In this document: in pieces, positions 23,121 through 30,738 of the stretch | How the letters are laid out: each line of letters starts with the position of its first letter | How positions within the stretch are numbered: position 1 is the first letter of the stretch | Assembly: GCA_900620265.3 (NCBI GenBank) | Contig: UYNY03000069.1 | Coordinates: 47,477-111,476 of the forward strand | Length of the DNA: 64,000 bases | Source: Nitrosopumilaceae archaeon | Lineage (GTDB): Archaea; Thermoproteota; Nitrososphaeria; Nitrososphaerales; Nitrosopumilaceae | Reading direction: 5' to 3' | The notes under the pieces: model-generated | The model's database searches: none | What the model was told of the DNA's origin: nothing | What the model saw: the letters and a program-made list of their open reading frames with translations, nothing else | Translations under genes and position numbers: made by a program

Positions 23121-24657
23121 AGATAATTTTCACATCAATAGTAAGTTTTACACGGAACAAACAGGACAATCAAAAGATGGAATTAAGCTTACATCCAATA
23201 TGGAAACATCAGGTAGATTTCATTCTGATTGGATGTCATTTCTTTATTCACGCTTATATTTGGCTCGAAATCTACTTACAAGCGATGGTATCATTTTCGT
23301 ATCTCTTGATGACAATGAAGTTCATAATATGCGATTAATTATGGATGAAATATTTGGCGAAGAAAATTATATAGCTAGTTTAGTCTGGGAAGGTGGAAGA
23401 AAAAATGATGCAAAGTTCATATCTGTATCACATGATTATATATTATGTTATGCTGTAGATTATGGATTATTACGGGAAAATAATGTAACCTGGAGGCTAC
23501 GTAAAGACGGCCTTGATGAAATATATAATAAAGTTGATAGCCTAAAAAATAATCATAAAAATGACTATAAAAAAATTACAGAAAAACTTCGTAAATGGTA
23601 TTCAAATCTTGATAAAAAAGATCCTGCATGGCAACATAGACACTACAAATATGTAGATAAACATGGTGTATTCTTCGGAGGGGATATTTCATGGCCTGGG
23701 GGCGGTGGACCCTGCTATGAAATATTACATCCAACAACAAAAAAGCCAGTTAAAATTCCTTCACATGGCTGGAGATATCCAAATAAGTGCAAGATGCTTG
23801 ATGAAATAAAAAAAGGAAACATATTGTTTGGTGACGATGAAAATAGTGTGCCGTGCATAAAAAGATACCTTCACAATGTAGAGGATCAAGTACTAGGAAG
23901 TGTGATATACAAAGATCGGCGTAATGCTAGAAGACAATTAACTAAAATAATGGGCGCTGATATATTTGATAATCCAAAAGATCCTGATATATTGCAGAAC
24001 CTTATTCGTGCATGTACTGCAAGTGATGACATAGTTATGGATTTTTTTGCAGGATCTGGAAGTACGGCACAAGCAGTATTAAATCAGAATCTAGAAGACG
24101 GGCAAAATCGTAAATTCCTGTGTGTTCAAATTGATGAAATTACACCTAAGGGTTCTATTGCTAGACGTCAGGGTTATGAAACTATTTCCAAAATTGCAAA
24201 AGAACGCCTTCGAAGAGTGGTCCATGGATTAGCAGATAAGTCTGGGGTTAATTCGAATTTAGATCTTGGGTTCAAAATATTCAAACTTAGAAAATCACAC
24301 TATCGCATATGGAATGATTATGAAGGAAGTAATCTAAAAAAACTTCAAAAGCAGATGAATTTGTTTAAAACTCCTTTGATAACTGGTTATCAAGAAATTA
24401 ATGTCATCTATGAGTGTATTATTAAAGAAGGTCTTAGTTTGAATAGTATTGTAAAAAAAGCATTTAGTAATCCAAATATTGTATATCAAATAGTTGACAA
24501 AAGAAATTTTTACATATGTCTTGACAAGAATATTAAAATGTCGTCTATTGAAAAACTTAGTCTTTCAAATGATGACATTTTCATATGTCTTGAAGCCGCT
24601 TTAAATGACGCTCAGAAAAAAAATATTTCCATGATCTGTAAGCTTAGGACGGTATAA
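22759..24657 (+). CDS. mod: Type III restriction-modification methylase (Mod), copy 1
   Basis: This 632-residue protein is the DNA-recognising and methylating subunit, expected to make N6-methyladenine. Motif order is DPPY (about residues 109-112, in IYIDPPYNTG) before the SAM-binding DFFAGSGST (about 428-436), that is, the beta class used by type III enzymes. The segment of about residues 205-410 between them is the target-recognition domain and differs completely from copy 2. The C-terminal 130 residues are again similar to copy 2. res follows after 3 bp. AT-rich codon use marks it as foreign. The ATG is preferred because the upstream frame is closed by TAA at 22717. Confidence 0.93.
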   Translation: MDVVSEKLASLKQILPECFSEGELDIDKLRLVIGQAPNSEDERYAFSWSGRSETFRNIQSSGKGTLIPDKKESVNFENTENIFIEGENLEVLKLLQKSYFGKIKMIYIDPPYNTGKDFIYKDNFHINSKFYTEQTGQSKDGIKLTSNMETSGRFHSDWMSFLYSRLYLARNLLTSDGIIFVSLDDNEVHNMRLIMDEIFGEENYIASLVWEGGRKNDAKFISVSHDYILCYAVDYGLLRENNVTWRLRKDGLDEIYNKVDSLKNNHKNDYKKITEKLRKWYSNLDKKDPAWQHRHYKYVDKHGVFFGGDISWPGGGGPCYEILHPTTKKPVKIPSHGWRYPNKCKMLDEIKKGNILFGDDENSVPCIKRYLHNVEDQVLGSVIYKDRRNARRQLTKIMGADIFDNPKDPDILQNLIRACTASDDIVMDFFAGSGSTAQAVLNQNLEDGQNRKFLCVQIDEITPKGSIARRQGYETISKIAKERLRRVVHGLADKSGVNSNLDLGFKIFKLRKSHYRIWNDYEGSNLKKLQKQMNLFKTPLITGYQEINVIYECIIKEGLSLNSIVKKAFSNPNIVYQIVDKRNFYICLDKNIKMSSIEKLSLSNDDIFICLEAALNDAQKKNISMICKLRTV

Positions 24658-24660
24658 TAA

Positions 24661-27222
24661 ATGCAATTCAAATTTTATTCCGATCTAGATTTTCAGAATG
24701 ATGCTGTAAATTCTGTAATAAATATATTCAGGTCGCAGAAGTTAATCAAAAATGAATTTCAGATGATTCCAGAAGATGCCATAGTTCCAAACATAATGTT
24801 AATCAATAATACACAAATTATGGAAAATCTTACTGAAATCCAGAGATCTAATAAAATACCTGTATCTAAAAATATATCTGGAAAAAATTTTTCAATTGAA
24901 ATGGAAACTGGAACCGGAAAAACATATGTATACTTGAAAACAATATTTGAACTATCTAAACAATACGGGTTGAAAAAATTTATAATCGTTGTTCCATCAG
25001 TTGCAATACGAGAGGGCGTTCTTAAAACACTTAATATTACCAAAAACCATTTCAGAAATATCTATGGTAATATTCCATATAATTATTATCAATATGATTC
25101 TAGAAAAATAAATAAAATACGTGATTTTGCACGTAGTCAGACAATTGAAATAATGGTTATCACAATTGACTCATTTAACAAAGATCATGCTGTTATGCAA
25201 CAGGAACGTGATCGATTACGTGGCAAAAAACCAATTGAACTTGTACGTAAAACAAATCCTATTTTAATTTTAGATGAGGCACAAAATATGGAAACACCAT
25301 TGGCTAAAAAATCTCTTGAAAATTTACATCCTTTATTCACACTGAGATATTCTGCAACACATAGAAAACGTTACAATTTAGTATATAGTCTTAATCCAGT
25401 TGATGCATATAATAGACAATTAGTAAAAAAAATTGAGATCTCATCGATTACTAAAAATGATCATAACCGACCATTTATACGATGTAATGAAATAATTGCA
25501 ACTTCTAGGGGAATAAAGACTCAGTTAACACTAGAAAAGAAAATTGGTGCACGTTTTAAACAGAAATCTATTATTGTGAAACATGGTGATGATTTATCAG
25601 TAAAGTCACACAACAAAAAATATTCTGGCTTTGTAATAAATGAAATTAATGATAGACAAAAATTTATTAAATTTACGAATGGGATAAAAATAAAGCAGGG
25701 TGAAAGTAAAGGTGACGATTATGAAGAAATAATGAAAATACAAATTGATCAAGCTATTCGAGAACATTTTTTCAAATATAATGCCCTAAAGAAAAAAGGC
25801 ATTAAGCCCATATCGCTATTCTTTATTGATCATGTTGATAATTATAAATCTAAAAATGGATTTATTAGGATTGCATTTGAAAAATCATTTAACAAACATA
25901 AAAAACAACATGCGGATTTTAAAAATCTCCGAGCCAATCAAGTTCATAGTGGATATTTTTCGACAAAAAAAACTGATAAATCTATACAAAAAGATAATGT
26001 GGCATTTGATCTGATCATGAAAAACAAAGAACGACTTATGTCTTTTGACGAACCCGTTTCATTTGTATTTTCACATTCAGCTTTAAGAGAAGGATGGGAT
26101 AACCCCAATGTATTTAACATATGCACACTTAATCAAACTTATTCTGAAATTAAAAAAAGACAAGAAATTGGACGTGGTATGAGACTTCCAGTTGACAATG
26201 CTGGTAAAAGAATTGTTGATGAAGAACACGTTTTGACCGTAATCGCAAATGAAAGTTATGAAGACTATGTGTCAAAATTACAGAAAGAATATCAGGATGA
26301 ATATGGTGATAAATTTGTAGGAATTACACCATCTGATGCACGAAAAAGAACAACACTTACCATGAAAAAAGGATATGAGCTTAATCCTGAATTTAAAGAA
26401 ATTTGGTCAAAAATATCAAAAAAGACCAAATATTGTGTAGAGATTGACAGTAATAAGCTTATCAAAGATTGTATCAAAGAAATTAATAAAATAAGTGTGG
26501 ATAAAATAAAAATTAAAATTCAAAAAGTCAGCCTATCTCTTAAATCCAATGAAGGGATACAGACTCAATTCATAGGTGAAGGTAGTGAAAAATTAAATCA
26601 TTGTTTCCCTATTCCAAATGTTATAGAACAGATTTCAACTGAAACTAACCTAACTAGAACCACAATTGTGAAAATACTTCTTAGAATTAAAAACTTAAAT
26701 TTAATATTTAATGATCCACAAGAATTTATTTCATCCTGTATTATTATAATACAAAAAAAACTTTCTGATATGTTAGTAAATGGCATTAAATATATTCATG
26801 TCGATGAATGGTATGAAATGAAACTTCTTAATGGCATTAAAACATACAAAGGTATGATTGTCCCTGCAAATAAAACAATTTATTCAGAAGGCGCTGTTGT
26901 TGATTCACAGATTGAATCAGAATTTGCTAAGGCACTTGATAATATGAATAACGTAAAATTATTCATAAAATTACCTCGTCAATTTATCGTTCCAACTCCT
27001 ATAGGAGAATATAGTCCTGACTGGGCAGTTGTTATTGATGATACTGATCAATTTGGTAATGCACATGAAAGAATGTATTTTGTTGCAGAAACAAAAGGCA
27101 GTACTGATTTAGATCAACTTCGTGATATAGAAAAGAGAAAAATTAATTGTGCTAAAAAACATTTTGAGTCATTAGGTGTAAAATATAAAGCGGTTAAAAC
27201 TGCAACTGAAATACTGAATTAA
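24661..27222 (+). CDS. res: Type III restriction endonuclease subunit (Res)
   Basis: This 853-residue superfamily 2 helicase-nuclease moves or signals along DNA and cuts when bound to Mod at unmethylated head-to-head sites. Walker A METGTGKTY lies at about residues 81-89, the DEAQ box LILDEAQNME at about 200-209, and motif VI QEIGRGMRLP at about 500-509. The C-terminal nuclease shows SPDWAVVIDD near residue 785 and FVAETKG near 808, a PD-(D/E)xK site. All key motifs are intact and length is normal, so the enzyme should be active. It is coupled to mod1 but may also serve the second Mod. Confidence 0.93.
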   Translation: MQFKFYSDLDFQNDAVNSVINIFRSQKLIKNEFQMIPEDAIVPNIMLINNTQIMENLTEIQRSNKIPVSKNISGKNFSIEMETGTGKTYVYLKTIFELSKQYGLKKFIIVVPSVAIREGVLKTLNITKNHFRNIYGNIPYNYYQYDSRKINKIRDFARSQTIEIMVITIDSFNKDHAVMQQERDRLRGKKPIELVRKTNPILILDEAQNMETPLAKKSLENLHPLFTLRYSATHRKRYNLVYSLNPVDAYNRQLVKKIEISSITKNDHNRPFIRCNEIIATSRGIKTQLTLEKKIGARFKQKSIIVKHGDDLSVKSHNKKYSGFVINEINDRQKFIKFTNGIKIKQGESKGDDYEEIMKIQIDQAIREHFFKYNALKKKGIKPISLFFIDHVDNYKSKNGFIRIAFEKSFNKHKKQHADFKNLRANQVHSGYFSTKKTDKSIQKDNVAFDLIMKNKERLMSFDEPVSFVFSHSALREGWDNPNVFNICTLNQTYSEIKKRQEIGRGMRLPVDNAGKRIVDEEHVLTVIANESYEDYVSKLQKEYQDEYGDKFVGITPSDARKRTTLTMKKGYELNPEFKEIWSKISKKTKYCVEIDSNKLIKDCIKEINKISVDKIKIKIQKVSLSLKSNEGIQTQFIGEGSEKLNHCFPIPNVIEQISTETNLTRTTIVKILLRIKNLNLIFNDPQEFISSCIIIIQKKLSDMLVNGIKYIHVDEWYEMKLLNGIKTYKGMIVPANKTIYSEGAVVDSQIESEFAKALDNMNNVKLFIKLPRQFIVPTPIGEYSPDWAVVIDDTDQFGNAHERMYFVAETKGSTDLDQLRDIEKRKINCAKKHFESLGVKYKAVKTATEILN

Positions 27223-27245
27223 TAATTTTATAAATTGTTAAAAAT

Positions 27246-29027
27246 CTAAAGTATTCTTAATTTACATGTCATTGAGATATTTGTTTTTTGACTATCAGTT
27301 AATGCAATATCAAGACATACAAAAATATCTTCAGATGAAAAATTTAACGTTGTAATTGTTGAATCACTTATGGTTTTATCTAAACAAATATGAAGTATTT
27401 TTTCTCCTTTAATTTTATATACAATGTTTGGTTTTTTCAGTATCTGTTTAATTTTACAATTTAATTCAAGCCCTTCTTTTAAAATGCATTCATATATAAC
27501 ATCCATATCATTATATTTTGCTACAAGTGAATTTTTAAATAATTTCATCTGTTTCTTTAGATTTGTTGTATCTTTACCATTGTAATCATTCCATATGCGA
27601 TAGTTAGATTTTGCAAGTTTAAATACTTTGAGACCATATATTGAATTTTTATCATTTTTTTTGATTTGCGAGTTATTGATTACTCGGCGTATCCTTTCCT
27701 TAGCGATTTCAGATATGTTTAATGGTTTTTTTATTTTTTTTAAAAATTCTACTGTATTTTTGTTTTGTTGATCTGCTTCATCGATTATTTCTGGTATTTG
27801 GATACAAATAAATTTTCTATCGCCTATTTTCTCACTTGATTCAATAATTGCATGGGCTGTTGTCCCAGAACCTGCAAAAAAATCAAGTATAATATCTCCC
27901 TTTTTTGTAGATATCTGAATCATTCTTTCTATATATGGTAATGGCTTTGCTGTGTCAAATATCTGTGTACCAAATATTTTTTTAATTTCATCAGCAGCAT
28001 TAGCCGTGTTTGATGTGTCGTCCCACAGCGTTTCGGGTATTACACCTTTATGTTCACTTAAAAAATGTTTTCTGTAAATTTTATCTCCTTTGATTATTAA
28101 TCTATTATCTTCGTCCAATTTTTCCAGTGATTCTTTATTATACAACCATTTTCTTTCTGAGAATACTCTACCAGTTTTGCTTTTAAATTCAAATTTTGAA
28201 CCTCCTTGATTCCCACGCGACCATACCCCTAATTCTCTGTATGGTCCACGATGATCCCCATGATCTTTGTATTGACTCAATGTTTTTTTATCAACTAATT
28301 TCAGTCTTGAAATCTCTACATTACTTTTATTTTTTGCATATACAAGCAAGTACTCATGTGATTTACTGAAATATTTTGCTGAATTGTCACTACCTCGTTT
28401 TCTTTTCCATATGATATTAGCCAGCTGATTATTCTCACCAAATATCTCATTGAGTATTAGTATTAAATTATGGACCTCATTATCATCAATACTTACAAAT
28501 ATTATTCCATCGTCTTTTAAAAGATTTCGTGCTAGATATAATCGTGGATAGATAAATGATAACCAATTTGAATGAAATCTACCATATGTTTCTAAATTTG
28601 TAGTTAATTTTATACCACTTTTTGACTGGCCACTCTGTTTTAGATACTCATTTATTCCATCTTGAAAATTATCTTTGTATATGAAATCTTTGCCAGTATT
28701 ATATGGTGGATCTATGTATATCATCTTTATCTTACCAAAATATGATTTTTGTAGTATCTTGAGTACCTCGAGATTTTCACCCTCGATGAAAATATTTTCT
28801 GTATTATCAAAGTTTACTGACTCTTTTTTATCTAAAACCAGCGTGCCTTTGCTTGGGCTTTGTATGTTCTTCATGGTTTCACTCCTTCCCGACCAGGAAA
28901 AAGTATACTTTTCGTCGTTAGAATCAAGCGTCTGGCCTATGGTTAGACGTAGTTTATTAATATCCAATTTTCCTTCAGAAAAACATTCTGGAATAACCTG
29001 CTTGAGCTGGGCCAGTTTTTCACTCAC
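27246..29027 (-). CDS. mod: Type III restriction-modification methylase (Mod), copy 2, convergent
   Basis: This 593-residue paralogue of mod1 is read toward res from the other side. It has the same DPPY motif in MIYIDPPYNTG (about residue 98-108) and the SAM motif DFFAGSGTTAHAI (about 388-400). The N-terminal 120 and C-terminal 130 residues resemble copy 1, while the central recognition domain (about 195-375) is unrelated, so it should methylate another sequence. The frame is uninterrupted. The start is a GTG at 29027; an ATA stands where copy 1 has GTT and the upstream frame is closed by TAG. Only 23 bp separate its stop from that of res. Confidence 0.92.
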   Translation of the reverse strand: MSEKLAQLKQVIPECFSEGKLDINKLRLTIGQTLDSNDEKYTFSWSGRSETMKNIQSPSKGTLVLDKKESVNFDNTENIFIEGENLEVLKILQKSYFGKIKMIYIDPPYNTGKDFIYKDNFQDGINEYLKQSGQSKSGIKLTTNLETYGRFHSNWLSFIYPRLYLARNLLKDDGIIFVSIDDNEVHNLILILNEIFGENNQLANIIWKRKRGSDNSAKYFSKSHEYLLVYAKNKSNVEISRLKLVDKKTLSQYKDHGDHRGPYRELGVWSRGNQGGSKFEFKSKTGRVFSERKWLYNKESLEKLDEDNRLIIKGDKIYRKHFLSEHKGVIPETLWDDTSNTANAADEIKKIFGTQIFDTAKPLPYIERMIQISTKKGDIILDFFAGSGTTAHAIIESSEKIGDRKFICIQIPEIIDEADQQNKNTVEFLKKIKKPLNISEIAKERIRRVINNSQIKKNDKNSIYGLKVFKLAKSNYRIWNDYNGKDTTNLKKQMKLFKNSLVAKYNDMDVIYECILKEGLELNCKIKQILKKPNIVYKIKGEKILHICLDKTISDSTITTLNFSSEDIFVCLDIALTDSQKTNISMTCKLRIL

Positions 29028-29057
29028 TATGTCTGGTGCTGCCTTTGAAACCTTCTC
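28675..29057 (-). repeat. Inverted-repeat arm: 5' region of mod2
   Basis: Partner of 22739-23120 in opposite orientation. The arms lie about 5.5 kb apart and enclose the rest of mod1, res and mod2. Confidence 0.7.
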
Positions 29058-29067
29058 GGGGGGGGGG
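29058..29067 (-). repeat. Poly-C tract (about 10 C on the minus strand) before mod2
   Basis: On the minus strand the run ends about 30 nt before the mod2 GTG. As with mod1, an in-frame stop (TAG) precedes it and no start codon lies between, so it sits in the leader or promoter. Confidence 0.85.
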
Positions 29068-29190
29068 CGTGCCTTCTAGACCTCATCACAGATCCACCTG
29101 CGGCCAAATCGTCTAATTTATGTGTGCTTTAACCCATCCCCGCATGGGCTATCCCGGCATCGTGCCTAGATCCCAGAAAATCCAACCCAA

Positions 29191-29199
29191 ATATATAAA
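29191..29199 (+). promoter_or_regulatory. TATA box of the S30e gene
   Basis: ATATATAAA, 25-33 nt before the ATG at 29224. Confidence 0.65.
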
Positions 29200-29223
29200 T
29201 CTGCGTGGTCTTGACGCTGTCTC

Positions 29224-29406
29224 ATGGCAACCCACGGTTCCATAACAAAGGCAGGCAAGGTTCGGGGTCAGACCCCAAAGGTCGAGGGCCGCAAGATAGT
29301 AGGCACCAACTCGAGCGTCCGCAACAAGGGCAACTTCAAGAAGAGGTTCCTCCTCGGTAGGTACCCGGGGCAAAACAAGCCCGGGCAGCGAAGGCGCAGG
29401 AGGTAG
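29224..29406 (+). CDS. rps30e: Ribosomal protein S30e
   Basis: This 60-residue, strongly basic protein of the small ribosomal subunit reads GSITKAGKVRGQTPKVEG near the start and ends in a run of Arg, matching the archaeal/eukaryotic S30e pattern of GSLxRAGKVRxQTPKV. It is archaeal/eukaryotic-specific and here stands alone, driven by a strong TATA box with a leaderless ATG. Codon use is that of the native genome, marking the right end of the AT-rich island. Confidence 0.93.
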   Translation: MATHGSITKAGKVRGQTPKVEGRKIVGTNSSVRNKGNFKKRFLLGRYPGQNKPGQRRRRR

Positions 29407-29520
29407 GCCCAGCGGGGCCCCCGCACCACCGCGTTGACCGCCCGATCCGGCCCACTCTTGAGGCCTCCGGGTGCGGCGCCGTATGCCGGCGGGGGATGGG
29501 GCCCGCCAATACCATAGATC

Positions 29521-29528
29521 AAATAAAT
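29521..29528 (+). promoter_or_regulatory. TATA-like element of the ribbon-helix-helix gene
   Basis: AAATAAAT, 24-31 nt before the ATG at 29552. Confidence 0.55.
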
Positions 29529-29551
29529 AGGTGTGACACCAGAGCCCCCCC

Positions 29552-29695
29552 ATGAAGACAAAAGTCACAGTCTCCATGGAGCAAGACATCTACAGGTGGC
29601 TAAAAGCCTGCGTAGATGACAAGAGGTTCGCACACGTCAGTCATGGCGTAGAGTACTGCGTGCACAAGGTGAAGGAGGGCGACCTCCGGGATTGA
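29552..29695 (+). CDS. Small ribbon-helix-helix DNA-binding protein (47 aa)
   Basis: The 47-residue product starts MKTKVTVSMEQDIYRWLKAC, the beta strand plus first helix of a ribbon-helix-helix (CopG/Arc) fold, and continues with a turn (DKRFAHVSHG) and second helix (VEYCVHKVKEGDL). The pattern VTVSMEQDIYRWL is characteristic: alternating residues for the strand, then D-x-Y-x-W-L. TATA spacing supports the start. It could be a stand-alone regulator or an antitoxin without its toxin; no toxin-like frame follows, only the 81-bp repeats. Confidence 0.7.
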   Translation: MKTKVTVSMEQDIYRWLKACVDDKRFAHVSHGVEYCVHKVKEGDLRD

Positions 29696-29722
29696 CTCGG
29701 ACGCGCGGCCTAGGCCGCCATA

Positions 29723-29906
29723 GGGCCACCGGCCCGGCAATGCAAAGGCGCGGGGGCAGCCCCGCAAGCCAGGACGTAGGAACCGCCCCCACGGGGCGGC
29801 AGAGGGCCTCTGGCCCGGCAATGCAACGGCACGGGGGCGACCCCGTAAGCGATGATACCGGACACGTCCCCACGGGACGACCAAGGGCCCGCGGGCCCAA
29901 CACACT
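29723..29906. repeat. 81-bp tandem repeat (about 2.3 copies) with co-varying hairpins
   Basis: Units begin at 29723, 29804 and 29885 with GGGCC. Each full unit holds GGCCCGGCAATGCAA, a hairpin GCGGGG-GCAG-CCCCGC (unit 1) or ACGGGG-GCGA-CCCCGT (unit 2), and a second hairpin CCGCCCC-CAC-GGGGCGG (unit 1) or CGTCCC-CAC-GGGACG (unit 2). Paired bases change together between units, so the stems look selected, as in structured RNA. Open frames span it on both strands but have no family resemblance. Confidence 0.75.
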
Positions 29907-29975
29907 AGAGGCGCAGGGAGGTGAGGATGAGCGCCACACCGCCGGATATATCCGGCCCGGATCGGAACGGGGGGC

Positions 29976-30701
29976 CTACTGGCCCCCCGCCTCCGTGCCG
30001 GCTATGTTCCTTATTTCCATGACGCCGTCCTCCAATATGGCATAACTTTTCAGCTCCGTGTCTATGCAATAGTGCTCTGTATCGCCGCTCTTGACGTGCC
30101 GCACGTCGCCCCTCGTGTGGCCGAATATCTGCCTGGTGCCCGGTATGTCCTCAAACTCTGCATAGTCGCACCACGTCATGCCGCCGACCTCGCCCGTCCC
30201 GCCCCTTGACCTTCCGGCAGCAAGGCACGGGCCCGGCGGCATCCTGTCGTCTATTGCGTGCATCTCCCTGTCGGCGCGCCTCAGCGCCTCCTGCGCGTCC
30301 CATCCCTCGGCCCTGCACAGCCTGGCGGACAGGCCGGCGTGGCTGCAGAGCCACTCGCCGGCCCAGCAGTATAGGCGCATCCTGTCCCACTCGATCCCCG
30401 CCTTTGATATGATCCGCTCCTTTTCGGCCGTGCGCCCGCTGCATGCAAGCTCCGGGTTGAGCGTCATGTACCCGGCGTCGTGGTTGCCAAGCAGGTGCGT
30501 CCTGTCCGGCATCCGGACCGACTTTTTGAGCCAGGCGGCCGTCCTCCGCGCCTCCCTCGTCCCGGTGTCAAACCCGTCAAAATAGTCCCCGAGGAATACG
30601 ACGTGCGCCGGATCCTCGGCGCCGATTATCTGCTCGGCCCTTGCTATCTTGTCGTGTATGTCGGGTATTATCAGGACCCTGCCGTCCGTCGGCACGCGCA
30701 T
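29976..30701 (-). CDS. Calcineurin-like metallophosphoesterase
   Basis: This 241-residue protein has the di-metal phosphoesterase signature in order: PDIHDK (residues 13-18), FLGDYFDGF (about 36-44), LLGNHDAGY (about 70-78), an SHAG motif near 120 and GHTRGDVR near 200. It hydrolyses phosphomonoesters or diesters; substrate unknown, possibly a nucleotide or phosphoprotein as in the PrpA/ApaH-like group. It shares the minus strand with the HNH gene, 37 bp downstream of that gene's stop. Confidence 0.85.
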   Translation of the reverse strand: MRVPTDGRVLIIPDIHDKIARAEQIIGAEDPAHVVFLGDYFDGFDTGTREARRTAAWLKKSVRMPDRTHLLGNHDAGYMTLNPELACSGRTAEKERIISKAGIEWDRMRLYCWAGEWLCSHAGLSARLCRAEGWDAQEALRRADREMHAIDDRMPPGPCLAAGRSRGGTGEVGGMTWCDYAEFEDIPGTRQIFGHTRGDVRHVKSGDTEHYCIDTELKSYAILEDGVMEIRNIAGTEAGGQ

Positions 30702-30738
30702 GCACCGGGCCCCGCGCCCCCGCTTTTTTAACGTGGCG

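Larger units (their letters stand above)
22590..29085. mobile_element. AT-rich genomic island carrying a type III restriction-modification locus
   Basis: Base composition drops abruptly from GC-rich to strongly AT-rich just after the radical SAM gene and returns just before the ribosomal S30e promoter. The island holds mod, res and a second, convergent mod. Codon use (AAA, AAT, ATA, TTT) differs entirely from neighbours, so the island came from an AT-rich donor. No integrase, tRNA junction or flanking direct repeat was found; borders are estimates. Confidence 0.75.

Noticed and set aside
29692..30045. 117-codon frame across the 81-bp repeats
   Set aside because: It has no promoter at the right spacing or family resemblance; because 81 is a multiple of three any frame stays open across the repeat. 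Co-varying stems fit RNA or DNA structure better.
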